Source: an uncultured Bacteroidota bacterium (lineage in GTDB: Bacteria; Bacteroidota; Bacteroidia; Chitinophagales; Chitinophagaceae). From it: DNA of 42,610 bases. Shown here in pieces: positions 7,124-17,500 of this stretch; the first letter of the stretch is position 1, and each line of letters opens with the position of its first letter. The stretch spans positions 1 through 42,610 of the forward strand of contig CAIRZD010000407.1 of the NCBI GenBank assembly GCA_903882965.1. The letters run 5' to 3'. The notes beneath the pieces are model-generated. The model did no database searches and was not told the DNA's origin. It worked only from the letters and a program-made list of their open reading frames with translations. A program made the translations under genes and the position numbers.

Positions 7124-9466
7124 ATGAAAAATGCAACCAGGTTATATACTATCCTGTTCCTGTCTGTTCTTAATATAAACCAGGTGCATGCGCAGGTCAT
7201 AAGTACTTTCGCCGGTGGTTTTGGAACCGGCACCGCTGCCAACGCTGAATTACATTCTCCCCTGGCCATTACATCAGACCATGCCGGTAATATCTACATT
7301 GCAGATGCCGGTAATAATATTATAAGAAAGATCGACCACGCAAGCGGGATCACTACAGTAATTGCCGGTAATGGCTGCAATGAGGATTATGGAGATAATG
7401 GCCCTGCTACCGAGGCTGCGATTTATTTGCCGTCGGGACTGGCGGTAGACGGAGTTGGTAATCTTTATATTGCCGATAATGAAAATAGTGTCGTCCGTAA
7501 AGTGAATACTTCAGGTATCATTACCACTATTGCCGGTAGCGGATCAGTCAACGGCTTCGGCGGAGATAATGGCCCCGCGATTAATGCCCTTTTAAATGTG
7601 CCTGCAGGGGTTGCTGTTGATGACTCAGGGAATGTGTATATAGCCGATGAAAATAATAACCGCATCCGTAAAATAAATACTGCCGGAATTATCACCACTA
7701 TTGCAGGCACTGGCACACCCGGTTATACAGGCAATGGAGGTCCGGCAATAGCTGCTAAACTGCACAATCCGGTAGGAATAGCAGTTGATGCTGCAGGGAA
7801 TATATATGTGGCAGACATGTACAACAATGCGGTCCGTAAAATAAGCACTTCCGGAATTATTTCAACAATTGCCGGGAATGGTACTACAGGTTATTCGGGC
7901 AATGGTGGCGAAGCTACTTCAGCTCAACTATTCTTCCCCTCTTCCGTATTTGTTGATGCAACCGGTAATGTTTATGTAGGGGATAACCAAAACAATGTGA
8001 TCAGAAAAGTAGATAATTCAGGTATAATCACAACCATAGCCGGAAATGCAACAAATGGCTTTAGCGGTGATATCGGTCCGGCTGTATCAGCTTCATTAAG
8101 CTTGCCATATGGAGTTACTGTTGATAGCGCCGGGAATATATATATTGCAGATCAGGGTAATAACAGGGTACGCATCGTAAACAGTTCCGGGAGCATCAGC
8201 ACATTTGCCGGGCCGGGATGTTATAGTGGTGATGGTGGTACTGCTGCTGGTGCGACTTTATACCGTCCCCATGGAATAGCTACAGCTGCCGGGAGCTTTT
8301 ATATTGCAGACACTTATAACAGGCGTATCAGGAAAGTAGATGCCGCGCATACGATATCAACTATTGCGGGCACAGCAGCCATAGGGAATAGTGGAAATGG
8401 AGGGCCTGCCGCTGCTGCTACCTTTTTTCTTCCTATAGCTGTTGCTGCCGATGGTGCAGGCAATATCTACATACTCGATACCAACAATACAGTGCGTAAA
8501 ATAAATGCAGCAGGGATCATCAGCGCATATGCAGGTAACTGTATTGCAGGATATAACGGAGATGGGATAACTGCGGTCTCTGCAAAATTAAACCAGGCCG
8601 TGGGTATTGCGGTTGACAGTATTGGCAATCTGTATATTGCAGATTACGGGAATAACCGTATAAGAAAAGTAGACACAGCAGGGATTATTTCCACGATTGC
8701 AGGCAATGGGTCCCCCGGCTTTTCAGGCAATGGGGGATCGGCAATATCTGCTCAATTAAATGGCCCGGAAGGTGTTTCAGTAGATAAACATGGGAATGTT
8801 TTTATTGCAGATTACAATAATTATATGATAAGAAAAGTGGACGCCTCGGGTATGATTTCGACTGTGGCAGGGTCGGGCATTGGTGGAGGCAGTGGCTATA
8901 ATGGGCCGGCATTATTGGCCCAGATCATTGCAACAGGTGTAGGTGTTGACAATGCCGGAAATATATTGATTCTGAATAACTCTGACGATTATGTGATGGA
9001 GGTAGATACATCAGGTATCATAAGATTAATTGCCGGGCAGGGTAGCGAAGACTATGGTATTTGCGGCGAAAACGGGATAGATTCAGCAGCAGATCTGAGT
9101 AACCCTATGGGCGTGGCCACAGATAATGCAGGCAATATATACATAGCTGACGAATTCAATAACCGCATACGTATCATATACACCTCAATCAGTGCCGCAA
9201 CACCATTACTTTCGAGTGCTCCTGAAAACATTTCCCTATTCCCTAATCCGGCAAATGATTTCTTCACTTTGAAATTACCCGAAACATCTGCAAGTTGTAT
9301 AGTGACTATTTTCAATGCTATAGGACAGGTCGTTGAATCAAGCACCATAGTGTCCGGCACACATGAATATATCTATCCGCTTAACAATACTCCTGCCGGA
9401 AGTTATATTGTGAAAGTAAATGCCGGGAATAAGATGTACCGGCAGAAGATCGTTGTTATTAAATAA
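7124..9466 (+). CDS. Secreted NHL-repeat beta-propeller protein with T9SS sorting domain
   Basis: I chose the ATG at 7124 over the TTG four codons earlier because it begins a clean signal peptide (MKNATRLYTILFLSVLNI, cleavage near HAQ). About twelve NHL repeats follow, each about 50-60 residues with the signature VD-x-x-GN-hydrophobic-YIAD, then NN-x-hydrophobic-RK and a TIAG segment. Twelve repeats would suit two six-bladed propellers in tandem. NHL propellers bind proteins, sugars or RNA; a partner cannot be read from the sequence. Repeats 7, 8 and 11 depart most from the consensus. From about residue 700 there is a T9SS type A sorting domain (ISLFPNPANDFFTLKL to YRQKIVVIK). It lies 16 bp after the porin-like gene and ends in a strong terminator. 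Confidence 0.88.
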   Translation: MKNATRLYTILFLSVLNINQVHAQVISTFAGGFGTGTAANAELHSPLAITSDHAGNIYIADAGNNIIRKIDHASGITTVIAGNGCNEDYGDNGPATEAAIYLPSGLAVDGVGNLYIADNENSVVRKVNTSGIITTIAGSGSVNGFGGDNGPAINALLNVPAGVAVDDSGNVYIADENNNRIRKINTAGIITTIAGTGTPGYTGNGGPAIAAKLHNPVGIAVDAAGNIYVADMYNNAVRKISTSGIISTIAGNGTTGYSGNGGEATSAQLFFPSSVFVDATGNVYVGDNQNNVIRKVDNSGIITTIAGNATNGFSGDIGPAVSASLSLPYGVTVDSAGNIYIADQGNNRVRIVNSSGSISTFAGPGCYSGDGGTAAGATLYRPHGIATAAGSFYIADTYNRRIRKVDAAHTISTIAGTAAIGNSGNGGPAAAATFFLPIAVAADGAGNIYILDTNNTVRKINAAGIISAYAGNCIAGYNGDGITAVSAKLNQAVGIAVDSIGNLYIADYGNNRIRKVDTAGIISTIAGNGSPGFSGNGGSAISAQLNGPEGVSVDKHGNVFIADYNNYMIRKVDASGMISTVAGSGIGGGSGYNGPALLAQIIATGVGVDNAGNILILNNSDDYVMEVDTSGIIRLIAGQGSEDYGICGENGIDSAADLSNPMGVATDNAGNIYIADEFNNRIRIIYTSISAATPLLSSAPENISLFPNPANDFFTLKLPETSASCIVTIFNAIGQVVESSTIVSGTHEYIYPLNNTPAGSYIVKVNAGNKMYRQKIVVIK

Positions 9467-9497
9467 AAAAAAGCCCCTCATTGAAGGGCTTTTTTTT
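9467..9497. terminator. Bidirectional rho-independent terminator
   Basis: AAAAAAGCCC (9467-9476) pairs with GGGCTTTTTT (9486-9495), with A runs on one side and T runs on the other. The two flanking genes converge here: the NHL gene ends at 9466 and the phosphoesterase gene ends at 9513. The hairpin can therefore stop transcription from both directions. Confidence 0.88.
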
Positions 9498-9512
9498 ATG
9501 AATAAGTTTCTC

Positions 9513-10697
9513 TTAGTTGTGATTGATCACGAATTTACCTTGTCCAAGAACATTGTTGTTATTTGCCACTTTGTAAAAGTAAACACCGGCAGCAAAATCA
9601 GAAGTTTTCACTGACATATCTGTACCGGTCATTGTGTATTTTCCTATAGTACGGCCAGTAACATCAGTAATATTTACATTGGCTATTCCGCTGAGTGGTT
9701 TGTCGGACTTGAAGGTAACCATTTCAGAAGCAGGGTTTGGAATGACCCGGAATGAATAATTTTCGTTTACAGCACTATTAACTCCTGTAGTAGATAACCA
9801 GCAGTCGGTAATAGGAGTAGCAGTAGCAGCGCTACCCGCATGGCCTAATCCATAAAGATCTTCCATGGTTCTGAGCAGGTTGTATAAATTCACATTTTCA
9901 TTGTACATACCACCTTTTACCATTGGCCCAAAAAATATGGTCAATATCTGGTTATTTGGATCGGTATCATAAGACTCATCAAAAGTGAGAATGTACAGCG
10001 TATTATTAGCCATAGCCCATTGCCTTAAAGTGTCCAGATGAGTAAACATCCATGTATCACCATTGGTTATGGTTGTAGGATCAACGCCATCATGCATATC
10101 ATCAAGATCATTTGGCACTACATAACTTACTGTAGGCAACGAAGCATAATTTGTAGAAACAGGGAAAGAGGTTAGTGGTTGATTTACTGATGGACCATAC
10201 TGATTGGCACCTATAGTTCCCGTGCTAACCCAATCAGCGCATGGGTTATGCTTACGTACATAATAGCCGCTTGATACCCCATCAAAACCTACACTTGGCA
10301 TGTCTTCAGAATAGGTAATAAATGTTTTGCCGGCACCAATAAGCTCTGCACCCATATTTGCAGTGGTATACGGGTAAGTACCTGAGGCCGGGGGGTTATC
10401 AGTTGTCAATCCCTGGTTGCTGCCGGAATATAGTTGCAAATAATTGGGCTGACTGGGGTGTGTGATAGCATGAAAATTGGAAAACACAGCTGCATTAGGT
10501 AATGCTGCCAACGCATTGATATTAGGTGCTGAAGAAGAACCGTAAATTGATGAATAAGAATGGTTTTCTTCTATAAGAACAACTATATGGCTTGGTGGTG
10601 TTGATGGCAGCTGAGCAGATGCTGCTGCTGAAAATAATAGTGGAGATAGCAGTAATGCACCACTGATAAAACGGTTAATATGTAAATTGTGTGTCAT
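9513..10697 (-). CDS. Secreted phosphoesterase-family protein with T9SS sorting domain
   Basis: This 394-residue protein resembles the phosphoesterase family (PF04185) of phospholipase C and acid phosphatases. Residues 1-28 are a signal peptide. The N-terminal strand HIVVLIEENHSYSSIYG, with the E44-N45-H46 cluster, is a hallmark metal/substrate segment. THPSQPNYLQLYSG and ILTFDESYDTDPNNQ further match the metal-binding core. A hydrolase acting on phosphate monoesters or phospholipids is likely; the substrate is unknown. The last 80 residues form a T9SS sorting domain (FRVIPNPASEMVTFKS to GQGKFVINHN). The gene faces the NHL gene across a shared terminator and is divergent from hutU. It is the third T9SS-tailed protein in a 6.5-kb stretch. 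Confidence 0.87.
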   Translation of the reverse strand: MTHNLHINRFISGALLLSPLLFSAAASAQLPSTPPSHIVVLIEENHSYSSIYGSSSAPNINALAALPNAAVFSNFHAITHPSQPNYLQLYSGSNQGLTTDNPPASGTYPYTTANMGAELIGAGKTFITYSEDMPSVGFDGVSSGYYVRKHNPCADWVSTGTIGANQYGPSVNQPLTSFPVSTNYASLPTVSYVVPNDLDDMHDGVDPTTITNGDTWMFTHLDTLRQWAMANNTLYILTFDESYDTDPNNQILTIFFGPMVKGGMYNENVNLYNLLRTMEDLYGLGHAGSAATATPITDCWLSTTGVNSAVNENYSFRVIPNPASEMVTFKSDKPLSGIANVNITDVTGRTIGKYTMTGTDMSVKTSDFAAGVYFYKVANNNNVLGQGKFVINHN

Positions 10698-10875
10698 AAA
10701 ACATGATTTTGCTGTAAAATTATTTTGTGGGCATGACCTTGATGTATCGTTATCGTTATCATTAGATTAAATAAAAATGGAATAATCTGTAGAAAACCTG
10801 AAATTCGCGGATCAATTGCATTTTGTTGGAATATTTACATCGTTATTTTGTTCGGTATTTATCGTGATTACTTTT

Positions 10876-10883
10876 TACTTTTG
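10876..10883 (+). promoter_or_regulatory. Candidate -7 promoter element for hutU-ispF
   Basis: TACTTTTG matches TAnnTTTG exactly and lies 16 bp upstream of the hutU ATG. A TTTG at 10847-10850 is 25 bp further upstream and could act as a loosely spaced -33 box. The implied leader is about 10 bases. Confidence 0.45.
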
Positions 10884-10899
10884 AGCAGCTAAAAATATT

Positions 10900-12546
10900 A
10901 TGAGTACAAAAAGAATTATACGTGCACCGCACGGAACTGAACTAACCTGCAAAAACTGGGTAACAGAAGCTGCATACAGGATGATTCAAAATAACCTTGA
11001 CCCAGAAGTAGCTGAACGGCCGGAAGACCTTGTGGTATATGGCGGTATAGGTAAGGCAGCGCGCAACTGGGAAAGCTTTGATAAAATATTAGAGTGCCTG
11101 AAGAACCTTGAGGAGGATGAAACGCTGATGGTGCAGAGCGGCAAGCCGGTAGGCGTGCTGCGCTCGCATAAGAATGCGCCGCGTGTGCTTATAGCTAATT
11201 CAAATCTTGTGGGGCGGTGGGCTACATGGGAGCATTTCAGAGAACTGGAAGCAAAGGGATTGATGATGTATGGGCAGATGACGGCGGGTAGCTGGATATA
11301 CATTGGTTCGCAAGGGATAGTGCAGGGTACTTATGAAACTTATCTTTCGCTGGCTAACATACATTATAACGGCTCGCTGAAAGGGACATTGAATGTAACT
11401 GCGGGCCTGGGCGGTATGGGTGGCGCGCAGCCACTTGCCATTACCATGAATGAGGGTGTGTGCCTTGCCGCAGAGATGGAAGAGTGGCGTATAAAGAAAC
11501 GTATAGAAACAAGATATCTTGACAAGTGGACATCTGATATTGATGAAAGTATAGACTGGGCGCTGGATGCAAAAGCAAAGGGTGAGCGGATATCAATAGG
11601 TGTATGCTGTAATGTTGTGGACCTGCTGCAGCGCATGATAGACAGGAATATAACACCTGACACTTTAACTGACCAGACATCGGCACATGATGAGCTGATA
11701 GGATATTTTCCGGAGGGGCTGAGTGTGGCTGAAGCTAATGTTTTGCGCAGCAGCAATCCTGATGAATATGTAAAACGTTCGTTAGACACTATGGCGCGGC
11801 ATGTGCGGCAGATGCTGACATTAATGAGGAGGGGAGCAATCACTTTTGATTATGGTAATAACCTGCGCGGACAAGCGCATGATAAACGGGATGTAAAGGA
11901 CGCGTTTGATTTTCCGGGTTTTGTACCGGCATATATCAGGCCGCTCTTTTGTGAAGGTAAAGGGCCATTCAGGTGGGTGGCGCTGAGCGGCGACCCGGAA
12001 GATATTTATACAACTGATAAGGCCATGATGGAGCTGTTTCCTGATAATAAGGGATTGCACAGGTGGCTGCATATGGCAAGGGAGCGGATAGCATTCCAGG
12101 GGTTGCCGGCGCGTATTTGCTGGCTGGGTATGGGTGAGCGTGAGAAAGCAGGGTTGATGTTTAATGAACTTGTTCGTACAGGGAAAGTAAAAGCGCCGAT
12201 AGTTATTGGGCGGGATCATCTTGATACCGGCTCAGTGGCTTCGCCTAACCGTGAAACGGAAGCTATGAAGGATGGCAGTGATGCGGTAGCTGACTGGCCA
12301 ATACTTAATGCACTGATCAATACTGCGGGTGGTGCGAGCTGGGTGTCTTTCCACCATGGTGGTGGTGTGGGTATGGGTTATTCGCTGCATGCCGGTATGG
12401 TGATCGTGGCTGATGGTACAAAGGATGCGGAAGAAAGATTGAAACGCGTATTGTTTAATGACCCTGCAATGGGTGTGATAAGACATGCTGATGCGGGATA
12501 TGATATTGCGATCGAAACAGGTGAAAAATTCGGTTTGAATTTATAA
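10900..12546 (+). CDS. hutU: Urocanate hydratase (HutU)
   Basis: Urocanase converts urocanate to 4-imidazolone-5-propionate in histidine breakdown, using tightly bound NAD+. The 548-residue length fits the family (about 550). The NAD-binding segment [12 protein letters not shown] lies near residues 169-180. [12 protein letters not shown] places Cys407 where the active-site Cys410 of the Pseudomonas enzyme lies. The [16 protein letters not shown] segment near the C-terminus is also typical. No hutH, hutI or hutG is in the window. The partner is ispF, starting 16 bp downstream, so this hut gene is not in a histidine-utilisation operon as far as can be seen. Confidence 0.95.
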   Translation: MSTKRIIRAPHGTELTCKNWVTEAAYRMIQNNLDPEVAERPEDLVVYGGIGKAARNWESFDKILECLKNLEEDETLMVQSGKPVGVLRSHKNAPRVLIANSNLVGRWATWEHFRELEAKGLMMYGQMTAGSWIYIGSQGIVQGTYETYLSLANIHYNGSLKGTLNVTAGLGGMGGAQPLAITMNEGVCLAAEMEEWRIKKRIETRYLDKWTSDIDESIDWALDAKAKGERISIGVCCNVVDLLQRMIDRNITPDTLTDQTSAHDELIGYFPEGLSVAEANVLRSSNPDEYVKRSLDTMARHVRQMLTLMRRGAITFDYGNNLRGQAHDKRDVKDAFDFPGFVPAYIRPLFCEGKGPFRWVALSGDPEDIYTTDKAMMELFPDNKGLHRWLHMARERIAFQGLPARICWLGMGEREKAGLMFNELVRTGKVKAPIVIGRDHLDTGSVASPNRETEAMKDGSDAVADWPILNALINTAGGASWVSFHHGGGVGMGYSLHAGMVIVADGTKDAEERLKRVLFNDPAMGVIRHADAGYDIAIETGEKFGLNL

Positions 12547-12562
12547 CAGTGCCTGGAATTTT

Positions 12563-13045
12563 ATGTATAGAATAGGACAGGGAATAGATTTTCATAAATT
12601 AGTGGAGGGCAGGGAGTTCTGGCTAGGTGGTATTCTTATACCGCATAGCAAGGGTGCGCTGGGCCATTCAGATGCCGATGTGCTGCTGCATGCTATTTGT
12701 GACGCACTGCTGGGCGCGGTGAGCCTCGGTGATATAGGACAACACTTCCCGGATACTGATGCTGCCTATAAAGGAATAGATAGTAAAGTATTACTTCAAC
12801 GGTCTTACCAGCTTGTTTGTGAGAAAGGTTATACACTTGTAAATATTGATAGCACCATTTTACTACAGGCACCCAAGATCAGGAAGTATGTGGATGAAAT
12901 GAGAAAGGCGATAGCCGATATACTCAATGTCTCGGTTGATGAAGTTTCTATAAAGGCGACTACCACTGAGCAGCTTAGTTTTATAGGCAGAGAGGAGGGG
13001 ATAGTGGCAACTGCGAATGTGCTGCTGAGGAAAAAAGATCTATAA
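12563..13045 (+). CDS. ispF: 2-C-methyl-D-erythritol 2,4-cyclodiphosphate synthase (IspF)
   Basis: IspF cyclises CDP-methylerythritol 2-phosphate in the non-mevalonate isoprenoid pathway and works as a homotrimer. The metal ligands are visible as Asp9 and His11 in GIDFHK and His43 in LLHA. The GHSDADVLLHAICDALLGA segment and LGDIGQHFPDTD match the family, and the 160-residue length is standard. KATTTEQLSFIGREEGI near the end is the conserved C-terminal region. It follows hutU by 16 bp and is probably co-transcribed with it. Its stop codon overlaps that of the converging molybdoenzyme gene, leaving no space for a terminator. Confidence 0.96.
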   Translation: MYRIGQGIDFHKLVEGREFWLGGILIPHSKGALGHSDADVLLHAICDALLGAVSLGDIGQHFPDTDAAYKGIDSKVLLQRSYQLVCEKGYTLVNIDSTILLQAPKIRKYVDEMRKAIADILNVSVDEVSIKATTTEQLSFIGREEGIVATANVLLRKKDL

Positions 13046-13813
13046 ACCGGCGAAATAATCATACCCCTGTTCTGCCCAATAGTCTTTGGGTTTTTCATTA
13101 CTGAAGTACATAACACCAATACGTTTGAGGTGCTTGATACCATATTTTACGGGAATAATTAAACGTAAAGGATAACCCTGATCCTGCGGTAATGGCTTGC
13201 CATTCATTTCATAACAAAGTATGGTTTGTGGTTGCAGCATGCTGGGCATATCATTGCCTACGTAATATGCTTCATCAGGTGTTATCATGCCTACATACTT
13301 CATGCCCATTTGCGGAACAAGGTTGTATTTTTCCATAAAATCACTAAACCGCACTCCGCCCCACCAGGTTACCTGGCTCCACCCTTCAACGCATTTAAAG
13401 TCAAAAACGATCTCTGTTTTGGGTAATGCTTTCAAATCATTGAGCGTAAGCACCAGAGTATCTCCGGGTTTCCGGGCTATTTTCAGCCGCCATGTTGTAT
13501 CCAGGTTTCCGTCCATGCCTACATCACCATTCACACGTACTTTTGTAACCGCATCTGATTTTTTAAAAGATTTAGCCTCACGTTTTTTGCTAAAGAAAAG
13601 GCTGAGTAGTTTTTCATTTGCCCGTAAACCTTTTCGGAGAATGGGTTGCAGGTTATCTTCGTTTTGGGGCTGATTGTATATTTTAAAAAAAAGCACGCCA
13701 CCCAAAGTAAGGCACAGGAAAAAAACGGAGAAAGAAATAAAAGTGCGGCACTTTATTTCCTGCTCTACGGTGCGTTTTTTTAGCCCCTTTTTTATGTTGG
13801 GTGGTGTTGTCAT
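13040..13813 (-). CDS. Membrane-anchored sulfite-oxidase-fold molybdopterin oxidoreductase
   Basis: This 257-residue protein has an N-terminal hydrophobic segment at about residues 25-46, then a sulfite-oxidase-like molybdopterin domain from about residue 95. Cys141 in FDFKCVEGWSQ occupies the position of the molybdenum ligand, and WWGGVRF and QGYPLRLIIPVKYGIKHLK are typical of the MsrP/YedY and SuoX-like fold. The substrate is unknown; a periplasmic oxide reductase such as MsrP is one possibility. It overlaps the cytochrome b-like gene upstream by 4 bp, so the pair probably forms a quinone-linked redox complex like MsrPQ. I see no twin-arginine motif before the hydrophobic segment (only KKR). 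The gene's TAG lies inside the last sense codon of ispF. Confidence 0.83.
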   Translation of the reverse strand: MTTPPNIKKGLKKRTVEQEIKCRTFISFSVFFLCLTLGGVLFFKIYNQPQNEDNLQPILRKGLRANEKLLSLFFSKKREAKSFKKSDAVTKVRVNGDVGMDGNLDTTWRLKIARKPGDTLVLTLNDLKALPKTEIVFDFKCVEGWSQVTWWGGVRFSDFMEKYNLVPQMGMKYVGMITPDEAYYVGNDMPSMLQPQTILCYEMNGKPLPQDQGYPLRLIIPVKYGIKHLKRIGVMYFSNEKPKDYWAEQGYDYFAGL

Positions 13814-14514
13814 TCTTTGTCTTTAACAGTTTCGGTTATTTCTGGTTGTGGTTCAGGCTCCTTTATGTTTTCCACTTCAAAGCCGGTGACCATTGCCTGA
13901 AAATTATTCCAGCCTGCAAGAATTACCTGGCCAATATGCACAAGGAAAAATAAAGCATAACCAATGGTAAGTATAAAATGCTCTATGCGCGCGGCTTCAT
14001 AGCCACCGCATAATGCGCAAAGCCAATAAAACTGGATGGGTTTATAAATGGCTACTCCTGTAATCACAGAGCCCATGCCCATCACAACTATCGAAGAATA
14101 AGCTATGCGCTGGGCGGCATTATATTTATCCTGGGGAGGAACAGTTTTGCGTATATGGAGATCGTGTAACACTACTTGCCAGGCCTCTTTGAAGGAATGC
14201 CTGTTTGGTAAAAGGTATCGCCACTCACCTGAAAAAATGGTATACAAAACATAGAGCAAACCATTGAGGAAGAAAAACCACATAAAGAAAAAATGGAACG
14301 CCATGCCGGTAGATAGCCGGAACGGGATGTGCAATGCATCATAAAAAGACTGGGGGAAAAACTTCAATAAAGTTTTATCGCCCCAGCCTAATTTGTAAAT
14401 ATCATTTGCCCAGTAAATGAGCAGCCCGCTCCATATCATGATGGTAAGCACAGGAAAATTTATCCAGTGAAACCAGCGTATAGCGAGCGGGTGCTTTTTT
14501 ACGATTTGTTTCAT
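13810..14514 (-). CDS. Cytochrome b561-like membrane subunit
   Basis: This 234-residue integral membrane protein has about four transmembrane helices (roughly residues 18-36, 68-92, 140-158 and 178-202). His16, His74, His179 and His193 lie in or next to helices and are plausible axial ligands for two b hemes, as in cytochrome b561/Ni-hydrogenase-type subunits. The C-terminal tail is acidic and cytoplasmic. The ATGA overlap with the following molybdoprotein indicates translational coupling and a two-subunit enzyme: electrons pass between the quinone pool and the molybdenum site. The gene starts 18 bp after the giant adhesin gene ends, so all three may share a transcript. Confidence 0.8.
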   Translation of the reverse strand: MKQIVKKHPLAIRWFHWINFPVLTIMIWSGLLIYWANDIYKLGWGDKTLLKFFPQSFYDALHIPFRLSTGMAFHFFFMWFFFLNGLLYVLYTIFSGEWRYLLPNRHSFKEAWQVVLHDLHIRKTVPPQDKYNAAQRIAYSSIVVMGMGSVITGVAIYKPIQFYWLCALCGGYEAARIEHFILTIGYALFFLVHIGQVILAGWNNFQAMVTGFEVENIKEPEPQPEITETVKDKE

Positions 14515-14532
14515 TTAGTTCATGATATCGGG

Positions 14533-17500
14533 TTACTGCTCTATAACCAGGTGGAATACTTTATTTTCATTTTCAGCATGAAGGCTTAATGTGTACATAC
14601 CATTAGCGAGTTTACTGTTCAATTGAATTTGTTCATTTATTCTTCCGCCAACAGCCATTATTTTATTCTTGTAAATAACCTGGCCCAGCATATCTGTTAT
14701 TTCAACCGATACTTCTTCATCAAGCGTGGTGGCTAATGTGCCTTTTACTGTGAATGAACCATTATTGGGGTTTGGTACCAGCCTGAGATCGCTATTACCT
14801 GCAGTGATCTGCTGCACATTGAGCTTGCCATCTGTAATGATAATAGCAGAGTTGAATGTATACAGTCCACATTCGCCGGAGCCACGCACTATGCATGTAA
14901 CGGAGTCATTATTAGATAAAGTATCTGAAATGAATACATTAGTGGTATCACCGGAGACAGGTACTCCATTAACCAGCCATTGGAAAGTTGGTGATATACC
15001 GCCATTAACTACAGTTGCAGTAATTGTATCACTTTGCCCCTGAAGTATGGTAATACCCGGTGTTGCATTAAGCGTAATGACCGGTATCAATGAGCTGTCA
15101 ATTACCAGCTGGATATAGCTGCTGGAAACAGTGTCGGTTGTTACGCATGCATAATTGCTCGTCATTTTACAGTAAATAATGTCTCCATTATCAGGTATGT
15201 ATGGAGTAAAAGAGAATGTGCTGCCGGTGCCTGCATATATGCTGTTCTTAAACCAATTGAAGACAGGTGCTGTGCCGCCGAATGAATCGACAGCGGAGAA
15301 AGTAGCCAATGCGCCAGCACAAAGGGTGTCACCGGGGAAGATGGAGATACCTACACCCGGTAATTTATTGTTATTCACAGTCATTACGATCGATGTTATT
15401 GCCGTATCGGGCGATACACAAATTGCATTGCTGGTAAGTATTACAGAAACGACATCGCCATTTACAGGTATATAACTATAATGGTTGCTGTCTGCACCGG
15501 GGCTAACGCCATTCACAAGCCATTGGTAACCAGGAAGAGTGCCGCCATTTACCGAAGTTGCAAAGAATGTAGTGTAGGTGCCTGCACAAACGGTATCGGA
15601 AGCAGTAGAGATATTAACTAATGGGATTAGTGGGGTAGTTATACTTACCACGGCGCTATCCAACATACGACTGGTACATCCCGTTGTGGCATTAGTGGCA
15701 AGAACGGTATACGCACCAGCAACGGTTTGAGGGCCAAAGTTCACTGTATCGCCGGTGCCGGGAAGAGTTGTTATTGATGTTGCGGCCTGATATAATGTGT
15801 AATTAATACCGGTATTAGAACTATCAAGGATAATATTGACGCCTATGCCACCGCCGCAATAGCTGCCGCCACCATTTACTAAATACGCTGTTGGTAATGC
15901 ATTGACTGTAAATGTGCCTGTGATACTGCATCCATTATTTATGGTGTATTTTATGGTGTCAATGCCTACGGTAACACCGTGCACTAATCCTGTACCTGAG
16001 CCAATAGTAGCATTGCTATTGCTTGCACTCCATGTGCCAGGTGTGGTGATGTCACTTAAAGTAGTTGCAGCACCAAGGCAAACCTGTGCTGTGCCGAGTA
16101 TAGCAGATGGTGCAGGATTGATGGTAACAACCGCGGAAACGCTGCAGCCTGTGCCAAGCGTATAAACAACTGATGTGGTGCCGGTAATTAAGCCGGTAAC
16201 AATACCTGAAACCGGGTCAACAGATGCATTGCTGTTGCTGGCAGACCATGCGCCACCGGCGAGGGCATCGCTTAAACTGGTTGTGGTATTGGTACAGGCT
16301 TTTAAAATACCTGTTATCGGGGTAATGGTATTCACTACATTAAGTGTAGTTGTGACAATACAGCCGGTGGGCAGCGTATAGGTAATTGCTGATGTGCCTG
16401 CAGCAAGTGCGGTTACAACACCGGTGTTTGGATCTATTGTGCCTGTACCTGTATTACTGCTACTCCATGTGCCACCGGTAGTAGCATCACTTAGGGTAGT
16501 TGTTGAAGTTGGGCAAATATTTATTATGCCGGATATTGCGAGGGGCAGCGGGTTAACCGTTGCAACTGTTGTGGCGATACATCCTGCGGGGGTTGCGTAA
16601 GTAATGTTCGCCATACCTGCAGATAGCCCGGTAACGATACCTGTGGATCCAACAGACGCGATGGATGTATTACTGCTGCTCCAGTTGCCACCGGTAGTGT
16701 CATCTACCAGCGTATTTGTTAATCCAACACAAACAAAGACTGAACCCGTGATGGCAGCAGGTAATGAATTTATTGTAACCAAGGTAGTAGCGGTGCAACC
16801 AGTGCCCAGCATATAAGATATTGTAGTGGTGTCTGCCGCAACCCCGGTAACGGAGCCACTTATTGGATCAACGGTAGCAATTGTTATATCGTTGCTGCTC
16901 CATGTGCCGCCGCTGATGGCGTTGCTTAATATGGATGGTGCGCCTATACAATCATTGGTATTGCCTGTTATAGCAGGTAATGAAGAAACAACTACCACAG
17001 TAGTTGAGGCGGTGCAGCCGGTAAGCAATGTATAAGTAATAAGAGTAGTACCGGCACTTAATGATGAAACAATTCCGGTGTTAGGGTCTACTGTGCCTAC
17101 TGCAGTATTACTGCTGCTCCATGTTCCGCCGGTTACATTATCTGATAATGTAGTTGTTCCGGGATTACAAATGCTGGTAATGCCATTTATCGGGGCAATA
17201 GGATTAACAGTTACTGTTGTTGTAACAGAGCATCCTGTGCTGAGTGCGTAGGTTATTGTTGCAGTGCCGGGGGTAACCGCTGTAACGATACCTGTAGATG
17301 AACCGATAGTTACATCAGCATTGCTGCTTGTCCAGGTACCACCTGTGGTGGTATCACTGAGATTTGTTGTGGCGCTGTTACAAACTGTTGTGTTGCCGAG
17401 TATTGGCGATAATGGATTGACAGTAAGTACTGATGTTGTATTACATCCGGTGCCAATGGTGTATGTTATCGTAACTGTGCCGGCAGCAATACCGGTAAGT

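Noticed and set aside
10738-10768. Short tatcgttatcgttatc repeat upstream of the phosphoesterase gene
   Set aside because: Only about three short imperfect units, not linked to a promoter match or gene end.
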